DNA from: Anaerobutyricum hallii | GTDB lineage: Bacteria; Bacillota; Clostridia; Lachnospirales; Lachnospiraceae | DNA length: 64,000 nucleotides | Direction of reading: 5' to 3' | NCBI RefSeq assembly: GCF_900209925.1 | Contig: NZ_LT907978.1 | Span: forward strand, 2,451,001 to 2,515,000 | Shown: in pieces, positions 24,875 through 34,500 of the stretch | Layout: each line of letters begins with the position of its first letter | Position numbering within the stretch: the first letter of the stretch is position 1 | Position numbers and translations under genes: made by a program | Notes under the pieces: model-generated | Seen by the model: the letters and a program-made list of their open reading frames with translations, nothing else | Database searches by the model: none | Told to the model about the DNA's origin: nothing

Positions 24875-25075
24875 ATGAGTAATAATTTTAAATCTATCGA
24901 GAAAAAACTTACCTCTAACGGCTGGCAGCTTGTTCGCATTAGTGGTTCACACCATCAGTACAAGAAAGCAGGAGTTTCTACTCTGGCAACTATACCAAAC
25001 CATGGTAAGAAAGATATACCTATCGGTATATTAAAAAGTCTCGAAAAACAAACAGGACTATCTCTTCGGAGATAG
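24875..25075 (+). CDS. hicA: HicA-family mRNA interferase toxin
   Basis: A 66-aa HicA. It has IEKKLTSNGWQLVRISGSHH, with the catalytic His region GSHHQYKK, then IPNHGKKDIPIGILKSLEKQ. HicA folds as a double-stranded-RNA-binding-like domain and cuts mRNA. AAGGAG lies seven bases before the ATG. Classical hicAB operons run hicA then hicB; here hicA has its own divergent promoter and its own terminator. Confidence 0.88.
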   Translation: MSNNFKSIEKKLTSNGWQLVRISGSHHQYKKAGVSTLATIPNHGKKDIPIGILKSLEKQTGLSLRR

Positions 25076-25090
25076 CCCTGTTTGTTTTTA
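25046..25090. terminator. Bidirectional terminator between hicA and the lipoprotein gene
   Basis: AACAGG-A-CTATCTC pairs with GAGATAG-C-CCTGTT around a TTCG tetraloop, with A-rich and T-rich flanks on both sides. It overlaps the hicA stop. Confidence 0.9.
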
Positions 25091-25133
25091 TGCCATTTTA
25101 ACTGCTATTTTTATTTCTTAATGAAACGTAACT

Positions 25134-26231
25134 TTATTGATCAAATGACCAGCTGCCGTCATCGTTTTGTGTTCCGCCAATGACATCCTGTCCATCTACG
25201 GATACTAATACGTCTGTGCTGCTGATATCGTCTCCTTTTACAGAGAAGTCATAATATTCTTTATCACCTACGGTTACTTTTTTCTTGTAGGAGTATTCTG
25301 CATCACTGCCGTAGTAATCTTTTGCCTGGCTTAACGCATCATCCTGGGAAATGCTTTCGGAGCTGCTGCTTGATGAGTCAGAGTCTGTATCTGTTTCGCT
25401 GTCTGCTTCTGTTGTGCTTCCTTCTTCAGAAGTACTTTCTTCTGTACTCTTTTCTTCTTCGCTCTTGTCTGTTGTGTTTTCTTCGTCAAAGCCGTAGGAA
25501 CTATTTTTCTTTGCTGTGATATCTGTTACAGAATAAGCGAAGTTATTATCATCGCCATCGAATGATGTCTCTGTGATCGTTACCTGATAAGTTCCTCTTA
25601 CTTCGTCTGTATCTTTGTTGCGAAGTTGTGCTGTGATGATATAGTCACTTCCGTCCTTTGTACAGTCTGTGATATATGGGACGAGGCTTCCTACGTCACC
25701 TTTTAAGAATCCATACATGTCTTTATCATCATCGTAGGTTGCGTATTTATCTCCGTCTGAAATTTCAGGGAATTCCATGTCGCCCTTTCCGTATGTGTTA
25801 TATAATGCGGAGGCATACATATTCGTTGTGTTCTCTTTAAGATAGTAGAAGGAGTCTTCTTCTACGCCATCTCCGTATGCGGATTCTGTTTCCATTAAGG
25901 ATGTGAGAACTGCCATGGAAAACCAGAAGGAATCTGCTTCTTCTTCGCTCGTGTCGTTCGTGTAATATGCATAGCCTTTCGACAGCTTCTGTACCATTAA
26001 CGCTTCGATCGGATAGATCATGTTGTCGAAGTTGTCAGGAAGTGTCACATTCGATGCTACGTAGTCTGCTGTTGTATTTGCCTTACTTTCTGTCGTTGCT
26101 TCGGTTCCCTGTTCGCTCTTAGCTGTGTTGTTTTTCTTCGCATCCTTACTGCTGGAACATCCCGCAACACCTGCTACCATCATTCCGGCTAATGCTACTG
26201 CAAGCACTCTTTTCAGTTTATTTTTAATCAT
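25134..26231 (-). CDS. Secreted lipoprotein with acidic/serine linker and PepSY-like C-terminus
   Basis: A 365-aa protein. The signal peptide ends in a lipobox (LAGMMVAGVAGCSSS, Cys25). A soluble domain (about 60-245) follows, then a linker of Glu, Ser, Thr and Asp (about 250-295). The final ~70 residues (ISQDDALSQAKDYYGSDAEY, then GDKEYYDFSVKG) look like a PepSY-type fold. It probably sits on the outer face of the membrane. No function is assigned. The gene is monocistronic, with a terminator shared with hicA. Confidence 0.75.
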   Translation of the reverse strand: MIKNKLKRVLAVALAGMMVAGVAGCSSSKDAKKNNTAKSEQGTEATTESKANTTADYVASNVTLPDNFDNMIYPIEALMVQKLSKGYAYYTNDTSEEEADSFWFSMAVLTSLMETESAYGDGVEEDSFYYLKENTTNMYASALYNTYGKGDMEFPEISDGDKYATYDDDKDMYGFLKGDVGSLVPYITDCTKDGSDYIITAQLRNKDTDEVRGTYQVTITETSFDGDDNNFAYSVTDITAKKNSSYGFDEENTTDKSEEEKSTEESTSEEGSTTEADSETDTDSDSSSSSSESISQDDALSQAKDYYGSDAEYSYKKKVTVGDKEYYDFSVKGDDISSTDVLVSVDGQDVIGGTQNDDGSWSFDQ

Positions 26232-26374
26232 AATATCGTTCCTTTCCGTAAAATATTTTCATGGAAATAATAGCGCACTTAAAAAAAATTGTAAAGGTAT
26301 TTCTCTTTATTTTCTTTCCTGGCTTTTACGCTATTCTGATTTTATGAATGAATAGAAAGCAGGCAAAGGAATAG

Positions 26375-27841
26375 TTAGTTCAGTTCTTCGGTATAGATTT
26401 CATATACTTCGCTCTGCTTACTGAGTTTTAGTAAGGTATCTTTATCTGCAATCGTTGTAAAACCATATATTTTAAGACCATTCTTTTTAACGTAGGATGC
26501 CATTTCTTTTAATGCTTCCGGCGAGTAATCATCTCCTGCTATCATTTTCAGAAACTGTTTCTGATCTGACAGATAATTAAGAAGACTTACAAAATGCTGT
26601 CTGGCATAGTTTTCTTTTTTAAGATTGTTTTCTACGCTGTCCCAGTGATCTGGTTCATCCATTTGATCTGTTTCACATCCCGGCAGAAGGGCCGGATACT
26701 TTTTATCGTCCCAGTTGAAGGCTGCATTATAAGATGGTACGCATACGAAACCAATATTTGCTGCACCGGAGAGGAAATCCGTTATATACTCTTCTCCTGC
26801 CTCTGCTTTATCCTTGTTTGAAAAATCGGCAGCCTCTTCAAGATCTCCTTCGTCTTTCTGTGGTTCTAATACTTGTACTGCACACCATACTTCTGAAAGA
26901 TCCTGCTTATCTACGTACTTTTTAAAATCGGCATAAGGCATGATCTTATCTAGAGATATGTAACCTATATACATTTTTTGAGAATCCAGATTTTTTAATG
27001 ATTCTATAGATTGTTCTTTTGTACCAGCAGCGCACATATTGACTTCTTCGTTCTCTTTCAGTTGAAAATACTTTCTGGTACATTGTAAATTCTCTTCTAA
27101 TGTATTCTCTTCTTTTCCAACAAGGTTACTGTATGCAAAGGCATTGCTAACCGGTGTTTTTAAAATATTATTGTCGTAATATCTCAGCTTGCCTCGGACA
27201 ATCTCTCCGGATACATCGGTCAGGTTTCTTGTAAAGCTCGAAGTCTGGTTCACTGTAATATTATACTTTCCATACCCTTTTGATTCTGCTTCAACAGAAA
27301 CTCTTCTCTTTCCCGGAAGAAAGACTTCTGAGTATACTGCCATATCACGACTCATCTTGTTGATCGTATAATCCTTATTCCCGATATTTTCCGCTGGATT
27401 ATAATAGAAACAGGATACTATGGTCGGAAAGCAGAACTGTACAAATAGAATTAATGCGAACGCTAAAGCGAGAACGGTTAACCCTAATCTTCGAAATGCC
27501 CGTCTGATGGAACGATTGATCATTGTGATAAATTCTGTATCGATATCCTCTTCCTTGGTACTTCTTCTTTTCTTGTTCTTCCCTCGCTGACCTCTCGCTC
27601 TTTGTTCCTGAGCATCAGCTTCTGCTTTCTCTTTCCCTGTCTCTGTCTGCCTTCCATCTGCAAAAACGAAGCTGTTCCGGTCTTCTTCTGCAAAAACGTC
27701 TTCCAAACCGGGAATTCCTTCCTGTTCATAGAGATAATCACTGATTGCTTCCTGCTTCTCGATATCTTTCTCGATCCGCTTTCTCTGTTCTAATTCCAGC
27801 TCTCCTGCTTTATATAATTCTAATAATTCACGATAGGTCAT
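26375..27841 (-). CDS. Membrane-anchored anti-sigma factor (sigma-factor regulator N/C domains)
   Basis: A 488-aa protein. A cytoplasmic part begins MTYRELLELYKAGELELEQR and is rich in charged residues. One membrane segment (VLALAFALILFVQFCF, about 121-136) follows, then a large outer domain. The layout fits the Sigma_reg_N/Sigma_reg_C type of anti-sigma factor. Its start overlaps the stop of the ECF sigma gene by 4 bp, as expected for an inhibitor of that sigma. Confidence 0.75.
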   Translation of the reverse strand: MTYRELLELYKAGELELEQRKRIEKDIEKQEAISDYLYEQEGIPGLEDVFAEEDRNSFVFADGRQTETGKEKAEADAQEQRARGQRGKNKKRRSTKEEDIDTEFITMINRSIRRAFRRLGLTVLALAFALILFVQFCFPTIVSCFYYNPAENIGNKDYTINKMSRDMAVYSEVFLPGKRRVSVEAESKGYGKYNITVNQTSSFTRNLTDVSGEIVRGKLRYYDNNILKTPVSNAFAYSNLVGKEENTLEENLQCTRKYFQLKENEEVNMCAAGTKEQSIESLKNLDSQKMYIGYISLDKIMPYADFKKYVDKQDLSEVWCAVQVLEPQKDEGDLEEAADFSNKDKAEAGEEYITDFLSGAANIGFVCVPSYNAAFNWDDKKYPALLPGCETDQMDEPDHWDSVENNLKKENYARQHFVSLLNYLSDQKQFLKMIAGDDYSPEALKEMASYVKKNGLKIYGFTTIADKDTLLKLSKQSEVYEIYTEELN

Positions 27842-28356
27842 CTTCCTTCCTCCTTCGTTAAATAATCCTTCAGTTCCTTCTTCGCCCGGTAAGAGAGAAC
27901 CTTCACATTACCCGGAGTGATCTTAAGCATCGCCGCAATCTCCTTCTGTGAAAAGTCCCCAAAATACTGTAATAGGATCACTTCCTTTTTCTGTCCCTTT
28001 AACTGGCTTACCGCTTCTAAAAGCTGCTTCTTCTCTTCTTTATGAAGAATTTCTTCCAGAATATCCCTTTGTATTAAGTCTTCTCTTCGTGATATATGTA
28101 CCTCCATGGCTGCATGCTCGAAATCAGATGCTTCGACCATCATCTGCTTCTTCTGCCTGTTATAATAGTTATAGTAAAGATTACGCGCTACCATATAAAG
28201 CCATGCCCGCATATTGGTATGAGAATCCTTCAATGTCAGTAAGGCTTTTAAAAAGGTGTCCTGCAAAATATCATCTGTTACACTCTCACTTCCACAAAGT
28301 GAAAAGACAAAAATATATAATTCTTTATAATATCGCTGATATAATGCTTCTAACAA
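27838..28356 (-). CDS. ECF-type RNA polymerase sigma factor
   Basis: A 172-aa protein with region 2 (YRSEV-like opening YQRYYKELYIFVFSLCG, then DDILQDTFLKALLTL and RAWLYMVARNLYYNYY) and region 4 (LKGQKKEVILLQYFGDFSQK then EIAAMLKITPGNVKVLSYRA). The frame opens at a TTG; a CTG 15 bp upstream would place GGGGGTGAG close to the start, so the N-terminus is uncertain. It forms a pair with the downstream anti-sigma gene. Confidence 0.88.
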   Translation of the reverse strand: MLEALYQRYYKELYIFVFSLCGSESVTDDILQDTFLKALLTLKDSHTNMRAWLYMVARNLYYNYYNRQKKQMMVEASDFEHAAMEVHISRREDLIQRDILEEILHKEEKKQLLEAVSQLKGQKKEVILLQYFGDFSQKEIAAMLKITPGNVKVLSYRAKKELKDYLTKEEGR

Positions 28357-28479
28357 ATGTTTATCCAGATTCTCACCCCCTCATTCCGATACTTTTCGAC
28401 TTCTTTCGTTTATATAACAATCAAAGAAGAAAAAGGTTACACTATTTATTTAAAATTTTAGAATTTATTCACATACAAA

Positions 28480-28605
28480 AAAACAAGAACTCTATTACAT
28501 AATCCATGTAAGATCAATGCAGGTAAAAATGCTGAAAATACGGATGCGGCATTTCCTAATGCTGTGACGACCTTTACATGTATCATGTGATAGAGTTCTT
28601 GTTTT
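28480..28605 (-). terminator. Very long stem-loop terminator after the AlaX-like gene
   Basis: A 21-bp near-perfect inverted repeat (outer arms ending AACTCTATTACAT and ATGTGATAGAGTT) encloses a second stem CATGTAA/TTTACATG and an inner hairpin. Seven T follow on the minus strand. It is far larger than an ordinary terminator and belongs to a set of long stem-loops in this half of the window. Confidence 0.75.
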
Positions 28606-28637
28606 CGTTTTTTCTCTTTTTGTTTTTTCTCTTTTTT

Positions 28638-29798
28638 CTATTCAGAAATGAAATCGCAAAATAGTGCTTTTATTTGTTTTCCGGCTGCCTTTACGGAACC
28701 TTGTGCAAAGAATGGTTTACCGCCGCCGCGGCCGTTTAATTCTTTGTTCACCTTTTTTACGAGTTCTTTAATGTCCCCGTTCCGTTCTCCAATGGCATAT
28801 TTATATCCGTCTGTGTCGTTGCCGGCAAAGAGGGCTGCTATGCCGCCGCAGGTGTTTAAAATGGAATCGGTGCACTTTCTGACTTCTGCTGCTTCCATTG
28901 TATCCTCGATGAGGAGTACATTGCCTTTCCCAGCAAAGGAAGCTGCTTTTGCCTCAAAGCTTTTTTGTTTTTCCTGTGCCAGTTGTCCTTTTAAATCATA
29001 GACTTCATCAAGCAATCTCTGTACCGCTTCTTTTGTTTCATTCTCCTTTACGGAAAGGCTGACCGCAATCTGGCTGTTTTGCTCTGTGCTGCCGGACAGA
29101 TAGTCTAAAGCACGTTTGCCGGAAAGCATTTCCATGCGGACACCATCCCGGAACTTTTTGCAGGAAAGTATCTTAACGAGTCCGATCTGGCTGGCGTGAG
29201 TGACATGTAAGCCACAGCAGGCACAAAGGTCCGCTCCCGGGAATTCGACTAAACGGATTTCTCCGGTTAGTTCTTTTTTACTGCGATACGGGATAAACTT
29301 GCGCTGGCGTTCGTCCGGATAGAAAATATTCACCTGCTGGTTCATCCAGATGTAATAGTTTACTTTCTTTTCTATTTCCTGTACCTGCTGCCAGGTGAGC
29401 ATTCCGCTAAGATCAATTGTGATGATTTCTTCTCCCATATGGAAACCGACATTTTCATAGCCGTATTTCTCATGGATCATTCCGCTGACAATGTGTTCTC
29501 CGGAATGTTGCTGCATCAGGTCAAAGCGCCAGTTCCAGTCTATCTTTCCGACGACCTGTGCGCCTTCTTCTAATGGGCTTTCCATGATATGGCAGAGTTC
29601 CCCGTCGATATACTGCACATCAGCTACCGGAATGTTGTCAATCATTCCTTTATCGGCTGGCTGTCCGCCGCCTTCCGGATAAAATGCGGTTGCGTTTAAA
29701 ATGACGTGGTATTTTCCATCTTTTTCTTCGCAGGAAAGAACAATCGCCTCAAATTCCTGGATATATACATCTTCATAAAATAATCTTCTTGTCTTCAT
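28638..29798 (-). CDS. AlaX-type alanyl-tRNA editing protein with DHHA1 domain
   Basis: A 386-aa protein. It has the AlaRS-like editing site: FYPEGGGQPADKG, HSGEH (zinc-binding HxxxH) and CACCGLHVTH (CxxxH). A coiled region follows and a C-terminal DHHA1 domain with GRGGGKPFFAQGS. It hydrolyses mischarged Ser- or Gly-tRNA(Ala) in trans. No tRNA synthetase catalytic core is present. The ATG has no competing start upstream in frame. Confidence 0.88.
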   Translation of the reverse strand: MKTRRLFYEDVYIQEFEAIVLSCEEKDGKYHVILNATAFYPEGGGQPADKGMIDNIPVADVQYIDGELCHIMESPLEEGAQVVGKIDWNWRFDLMQQHSGEHIVSGMIHEKYGYENVGFHMGEEIITIDLSGMLTWQQVQEIEKKVNYYIWMNQQVNIFYPDERQRKFIPYRSKKELTGEIRLVEFPGADLCACCGLHVTHASQIGLVKILSCKKFRDGVRMEMLSGKRALDYLSGSTEQNSQIAVSLSVKENETKEAVQRLLDEVYDLKGQLAQEKQKSFEAKAASFAGKGNVLLIEDTMEAAEVRKCTDSILNTCGGIAALFAGNDTDGYKYAIGERNGDIKELVKKVNKELNGRGGGKPFFAQGSVKAAGKQIKALFCDFISE

Positions 29799-29813
29799 AA
29801 TCCTGTCTGTTTT

Positions 29814-30800
29814 CTATTTAGATGATGCGGTCTTTACATATAATGAAAGATCGGTTTCCGGATTCTGTATCTGCATCTGATACTCCGTAAATTCCTTGTT
29901 ACCATTTTCGTCTTCATATACTTTATAACCTTCGTGATCTAGTACAGTAAAGTATACATCTACAGGGATATTATATGTGTATTCCTGATTATTCTCTCCG
30001 TTATAATCGGAGTATACGGTACATACCCGCTTCTCTTTTTCAAGCTTCTGATAAAATACCGGAACTTTCTTCTGTCCATCAAATTCTACGTTATATCCGT
30101 AAAATACTTCATCTCCACACTTTTCTTCTACAGAAGTGATGATCTGTGTCTTTTTATCCATGGTAATCGTCTTCTCAATCGTATCGCCAACAGAGAATCC
30201 GTACGTTGTTGCGTACTCATCACTGGCCTGTACCTTTGTTGTAAGCCGTAAGGTGATGGTATTATCACGTTCCTTCTCATTCTGCAGCTGGTCTTTCGTA
30301 TCTCCCTGGAAAACGCTGTCTTCGATGCTCTTTACACATTCCTGTTCGTAGTCATCTCCGATCAGTCCATAATACTGTACATACTTATCGTTATAACGGT
30401 ATAATTCTTTATTTGCGATTACTTCTTTATAATCTGCATCGGTTCCTTCTTTCTTAAAGTAAGAGAAGTAGTTGCCTTTCTTATCCTTTCTTACCTGACG
30501 AGTTGTTGTGTAATCTGAACCTTCTGCCAGATGAGAATAGGAAGTTGTGATCGTTACGTTCTTATGGTCTTTTAATAAAGCCTCGATGTTATTTGCTGCA
30601 TTGATTTCTTCCATGTGCTTTGCATTCTTATGTGTTTTATGCAGCACACCAAAAACAACACCTGCAAGAATAATGATCGTAAGTAATAAGCTAATGCCTA
30701 AAACTTTCCAGAACCATGGTTGATTTCTTCTTCGTCGATGAGACGAATTACGGTCTAAGTCATAGCCTTTATATTTCTGTGCATTTGTAGTATCCGCCAT
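29814..30800 (-). CDS. Single-pass membrane protein with extracytoplasmic domain
   Basis: I place the start at the ATG giving MADTTNAQKYKGYDLDRNSS, with AAGGAG 13 bases upstream; the frame is open further but into the upstream spacer. A basic stretch (HRRRRNQPWFWK) precedes one membrane helix (VLGISLLLTIIILAGVVFGV). The rest is an outer domain with many Tyr/Asp/Lys residues, unassigned to any family. It lies 15 bp upstream of the AlaX-like gene. Confidence 0.7.
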   Translation of the reverse strand: MADTTNAQKYKGYDLDRNSSHRRRRNQPWFWKVLGISLLLTIIILAGVVFGVLHKTHKNAKHMEEINAANNIEALLKDHKNVTITTSYSHLAEGSDYTTTRQVRKDKKGNYFSYFKKEGTDADYKEVIANKELYRYNDKYVQYYGLIGDDYEQECVKSIEDSVFQGDTKDQLQNEKERDNTITLRLTTKVQASDEYATTYGFSVGDTIEKTITMDKKTQIITSVEEKCGDEVFYGYNVEFDGQKKVPVFYQKLEKEKRVCTVYSDYNGENNQEYTYNIPVDVYFTVLDHEGYKVYEDENGNKEFTEYQMQIQNPETDLSLYVKTASSK

Positions 30801-30970
30801 AAATAAAAATGTTCTCCTTTCTAGTTTTATGTACTCCTGCTGTATCTTTCCAGGCAAGAAAGAATTCAAAAGTACACTTTTATATGCTCTGACGCTCTTA
30901 CCAGAAAGAAGTCGTCAAAGGCCATATCTGCCTTATTATAAATCAATCTTTAGTCACATTTCAAGTTTTT

Positions 30971-31465
30971 TCAATCTTTTTGTATATTTTTCATCAACAT
31001 ATAGCTGATTCCGTTTGTCTGGTTCTCTTTTTTCTCTTCATCGGTCAGTGGGCGGACTACCTTTGCCGGAGAACCAAAAGCTAACATTCCATCAGGAATA
31101 ACGGTTCCCTGTGTGACAAGACTTCCTGCCCCAATGATACAGTCAGAACCGATTTTCGCACCGTTCATAATAATCGCGCCCATTCCGATCACTGTATTAT
31201 GACCGATCGTACAGCCATGAATGATCGCATTATGGCCGATTGTTGTGCCGTTGCCAATCTCGCATGGAAAGCCTGCATCTGCATGAACAACTGTGCCATC
31301 CTGTACATTTGATCCACAGCCAACAACGATCGGTGCCATATCTCCACGTATTACCGCATTGTACCACACTGAACTTTCATCCCCTAATGTAACATTTCCC
31401 ACTACACATGCACCGGGTGCTACCCATGCATTTCCCTGAATATCTGCATTTTTAATATAACTCAT
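30971..31465 (-). CDS. Gamma-carbonic-anhydrase-like hexapeptide-repeat protein (YrdA/PaaY type)
   Basis: A 164-aa left-handed beta-helix protein: GNAWVAPGACVVGNVTLGDE, SSVWYNAVIRGDMAPIVVG, VQDGTVVHAD, then GHNAIIHGCTIGHN. These keep the three zinc-ligand His positions of the family (HAD, GHNAIIHG). The ATG at 31465 has GGAGG nine bases upstream; the longer frame reads into a hairpin repeat and is not real. Confidence 0.87.
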   Translation of the reverse strand: MSYIKNADIQGNAWVAPGACVVGNVTLGDESSVWYNAVIRGDMAPIVVGCGSNVQDGTVVHADAGFPCEIGNGTTIGHNAIIHGCTIGHNTVIGMGAIIMNGAKIGSDCIIGAGSLVTQGTVIPDGMLAFGSPAKVVRPLTDEEKKENQTNGISYMLMKNIQKD

Positions 31466-31490
31466 TTTTCCCTCCTGTTTTTTGTAATGT

Positions 31491-31532
31491 ACTCTCGGAG
31501 TGTTTCTTGCACTTGATTTAGATTCCGAGAGT
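31491..31532. repeat. Hairpin repeat, copy 1 (downstream side of polC)
   Basis: ACTCTCGGA and TCCGAGAGT flank a loop containing TTGCACTTGATTT. A related copy (ACTCCCGGA, GTGCTTGATTTTG, TCCGAGAGT) lies at 36217-36264, on the other side of polC. Confidence 0.7.
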
Positions 31533-31576
31533 AACATTGTATAATTGCTTTTGCCTCAGATTAGATTATACTCAGA

Positions 31577-34500
31577 TCATGCGGAACCTTGTGTCATAAA
31601 GAAATCAAATGTAAGCTGATCGGTTTCCGGTAATCCGGTAAGGATACCAAGTTCCACCATCTTATCTACGTTTGTCTTGCTGACTTTTGCCTGATTTCTA
31701 AAGTTTTCAAGGGAAGTAAACGGTCCATGCTTTGCCGCTTCCTCCACCTGCTCACATGCCTTGTCGCCAAGTCCTTCCACACTAGAAAGCGGCGGCATGA
31801 TCTTACCGTCTATAATCTGACATTCTCTTGCTTTTGCCTTATAAATGTCAATCGGCATGAATGTAAAGCCTCTCGCATACATTTCCTGCGCGATTCTTCC
31901 ATCACGAATCGTATCCTGGTCTTTCTTCGTCTGCTGATCTTTTGGTGTTTTCAGCAGTTCTGAAAGTGCTATATCTAACCGTTCCTTTCCTCTGCACATG
32001 ATCTCATAAGAAAATGCGGATGCACGAATACCAAAATAGGCGGCATAATATGCCAGTGGCTTATGTACTTTAAACCACGCTACACGCCATCCCATCATAA
32101 CGTAGGCAGCGGCATGTGCTTTCGGGAACATATATTTAATCTTTTTACAAGACCAGATATACCAGTCCGGCACGCCATGAGAAGTCATCTCTTCTTCCCA
32201 CTCCGGCTTTAACCCCTTTCCTTTACGGACGGATTCCATAATGGTAAAGGACTGCTCTTTATCTAATCCCATGTTGATAAGATAGGTCATGATATCGTCT
32301 CGACAACAGATTGCTGTAGAAATCTCCGCTTTTCCCTCTTCAATTAATGTCTGTGCATTGCCAAGCCATACGTCCGTACCATGGGACAGACCGGAAATAC
32401 GTACCAGATCAGAGAAACACTTTGGATTCGTATCTTTTAACATCTGCATAACGAATTCTGTACCAAACTCCGGTACACCAAGAGAACCCATCTCGATTCC
32501 ACCGATATCTTCCGGTGTGATTCCAAGAATATCGGTGCTGTGGAACAGCGACATAACTTCCGGATCATCGAGCGGAATCGTTGTCGCATCCATTCCTGTT
32601 AAGTCTTCTAACCTTCGAATCATTGTTGGATCATCATGGCCGAGAATATCAAGCTTTAATAAGTTATGATCGATGGAATGGTACTCAAAATGTGTCGTAA
32701 TAATATCCGTATTCACATCATTTGCCGGATGCTGGATTGCCGTAAAGTCATAAATGTCATACTCATGTGGTACTACGATAATTCCTCCCGGATGCTGGCC
32801 GGTTGTTCTTTTTACTCCCGTACAGCCTTCCGCTAAACGCTCCATCTCACATCTTCTTTTGTGAATATCTCTTTCTTCAAAATACTTGTATACATATCCG
32901 TAGGCTGTTTTTTCTGCAAGTGTACCGATAGTTCCGGCACGAAAGGCTTTCCCTTCTCCAAAAATAACTTCTACATATTTATGCGCTTTTGACTGATATT
33001 CTCCAGAGAAGTTTAAGTCGATATCCGGCTCTTTATTTCCCTTAAATCCAAGGAAGGTCTCAAATGGGATATCATGCCCCTCTTTTTGTAAAGGTGTCCC
33101 GCAGACCGGACAGTCCCGGTCAGGCATATCGCATCCGGACATACCTTTTTTTGCATATGGCTTTACCGCATCTGAATCGAAGTCTACATAATGGCATTTC
33201 GGGCAAATGTAATGTGCAGACAGAGGATTAACTTCTGTGATTCCTGCCATTGTCGCTACGAAAGAGGAACCTACCGAACCTCTTGAACCTACCAGGTATC
33301 CATGGTCATTTGAATCCCACACAAGCTTCTGCGCGATGATATACATTACGGCAAATCCATTGGATATGATGGAATTCAACTCTCTTTGGAGTCGTTCTTC
33401 TACGATATCTGGAAGATCTGGTCCATAGATTTCATGCGCCTTATCGTAACAAATATTTGTTAATGTCTCATCAGACTTTGGAATGACCGGTGGACACTTA
33501 TCCGGATGTACCGGCGATATCTTTTCGATCATATCGGCAATCTTATTCGTATTCGTAATAACAACTTCCTTCGCCTTTGCCTCCCCAAGATATGCAAACT
33601 CTTCTAGCATTTCTTCTGTCGTTCTAAAATACAGCGGTGCCTGATTATCTGCATCGGAGAAACCTTTTCCTGCCATAAGAATCCGGCGGTACTGCTCATC
33701 TTCTGGATTTAGGAAATGTACATCACAGGTCGCAACAACCGGCTTGTGATAACGCTCGCCAAGTTCCACGATCTTCCGGTTATAATTTTGCAGATCTTCT
33801 ACTGTTTTTGCATCATACTTATCACTCTCAAGCATAAACATGTTGTTGCCGATCGGCTGAATCTCAAGATAATCATAGAAACGGACCAGTTCTGCTAATT
33901 CTTCTTCGCTCTTTCCCCGAATAATCGCCTGAAATAACTCTCCGGCTTCGCAGGCAGAACCTAAGATCAGTCCTTCTCTGTACTTTTGAATGAGACTTTC
34001 CGGCATTTTCGGACGACGGTTAAAATAATCAAGATGCGAGGCCGATACCAAACGATTCAAATTGACGCGGCCGATATCATTCTTTACAAGGATAATTCCA
34101 TGATATGCCGGTGCTTTCCGAATCAGATCCGGGGACATCGCTCCCATATCATTTAACTTTGCAAGCGTATGCACATCCTTTTCTTCAAGCATTTCCACAA
34201 AACGAAGAAAGACTTCTGCCGTTACCCTTGCATCATCCACTGCTCTGTGATGATGTTCCTGCTTAATGTTTAAACGCTTACATACTGTATTTAACTTAAA
34301 CTTATTCAGATCCGTAAGCAGCAGTCTTGCCATCTGTACCGTATCAAGCACCGTAAAATCGGTCGTAAATCCCTGCCGCTTTGCATTCTCTTCAATAAAG
34401 CTGACATCAAACTCTGCATTATGTGCAACCAGGCTGCAGCCTTCGCAAAATTCCAGAAATTCCGGCAGAATCTCTTCAATCGTTCCTGCATCTGCAACCA

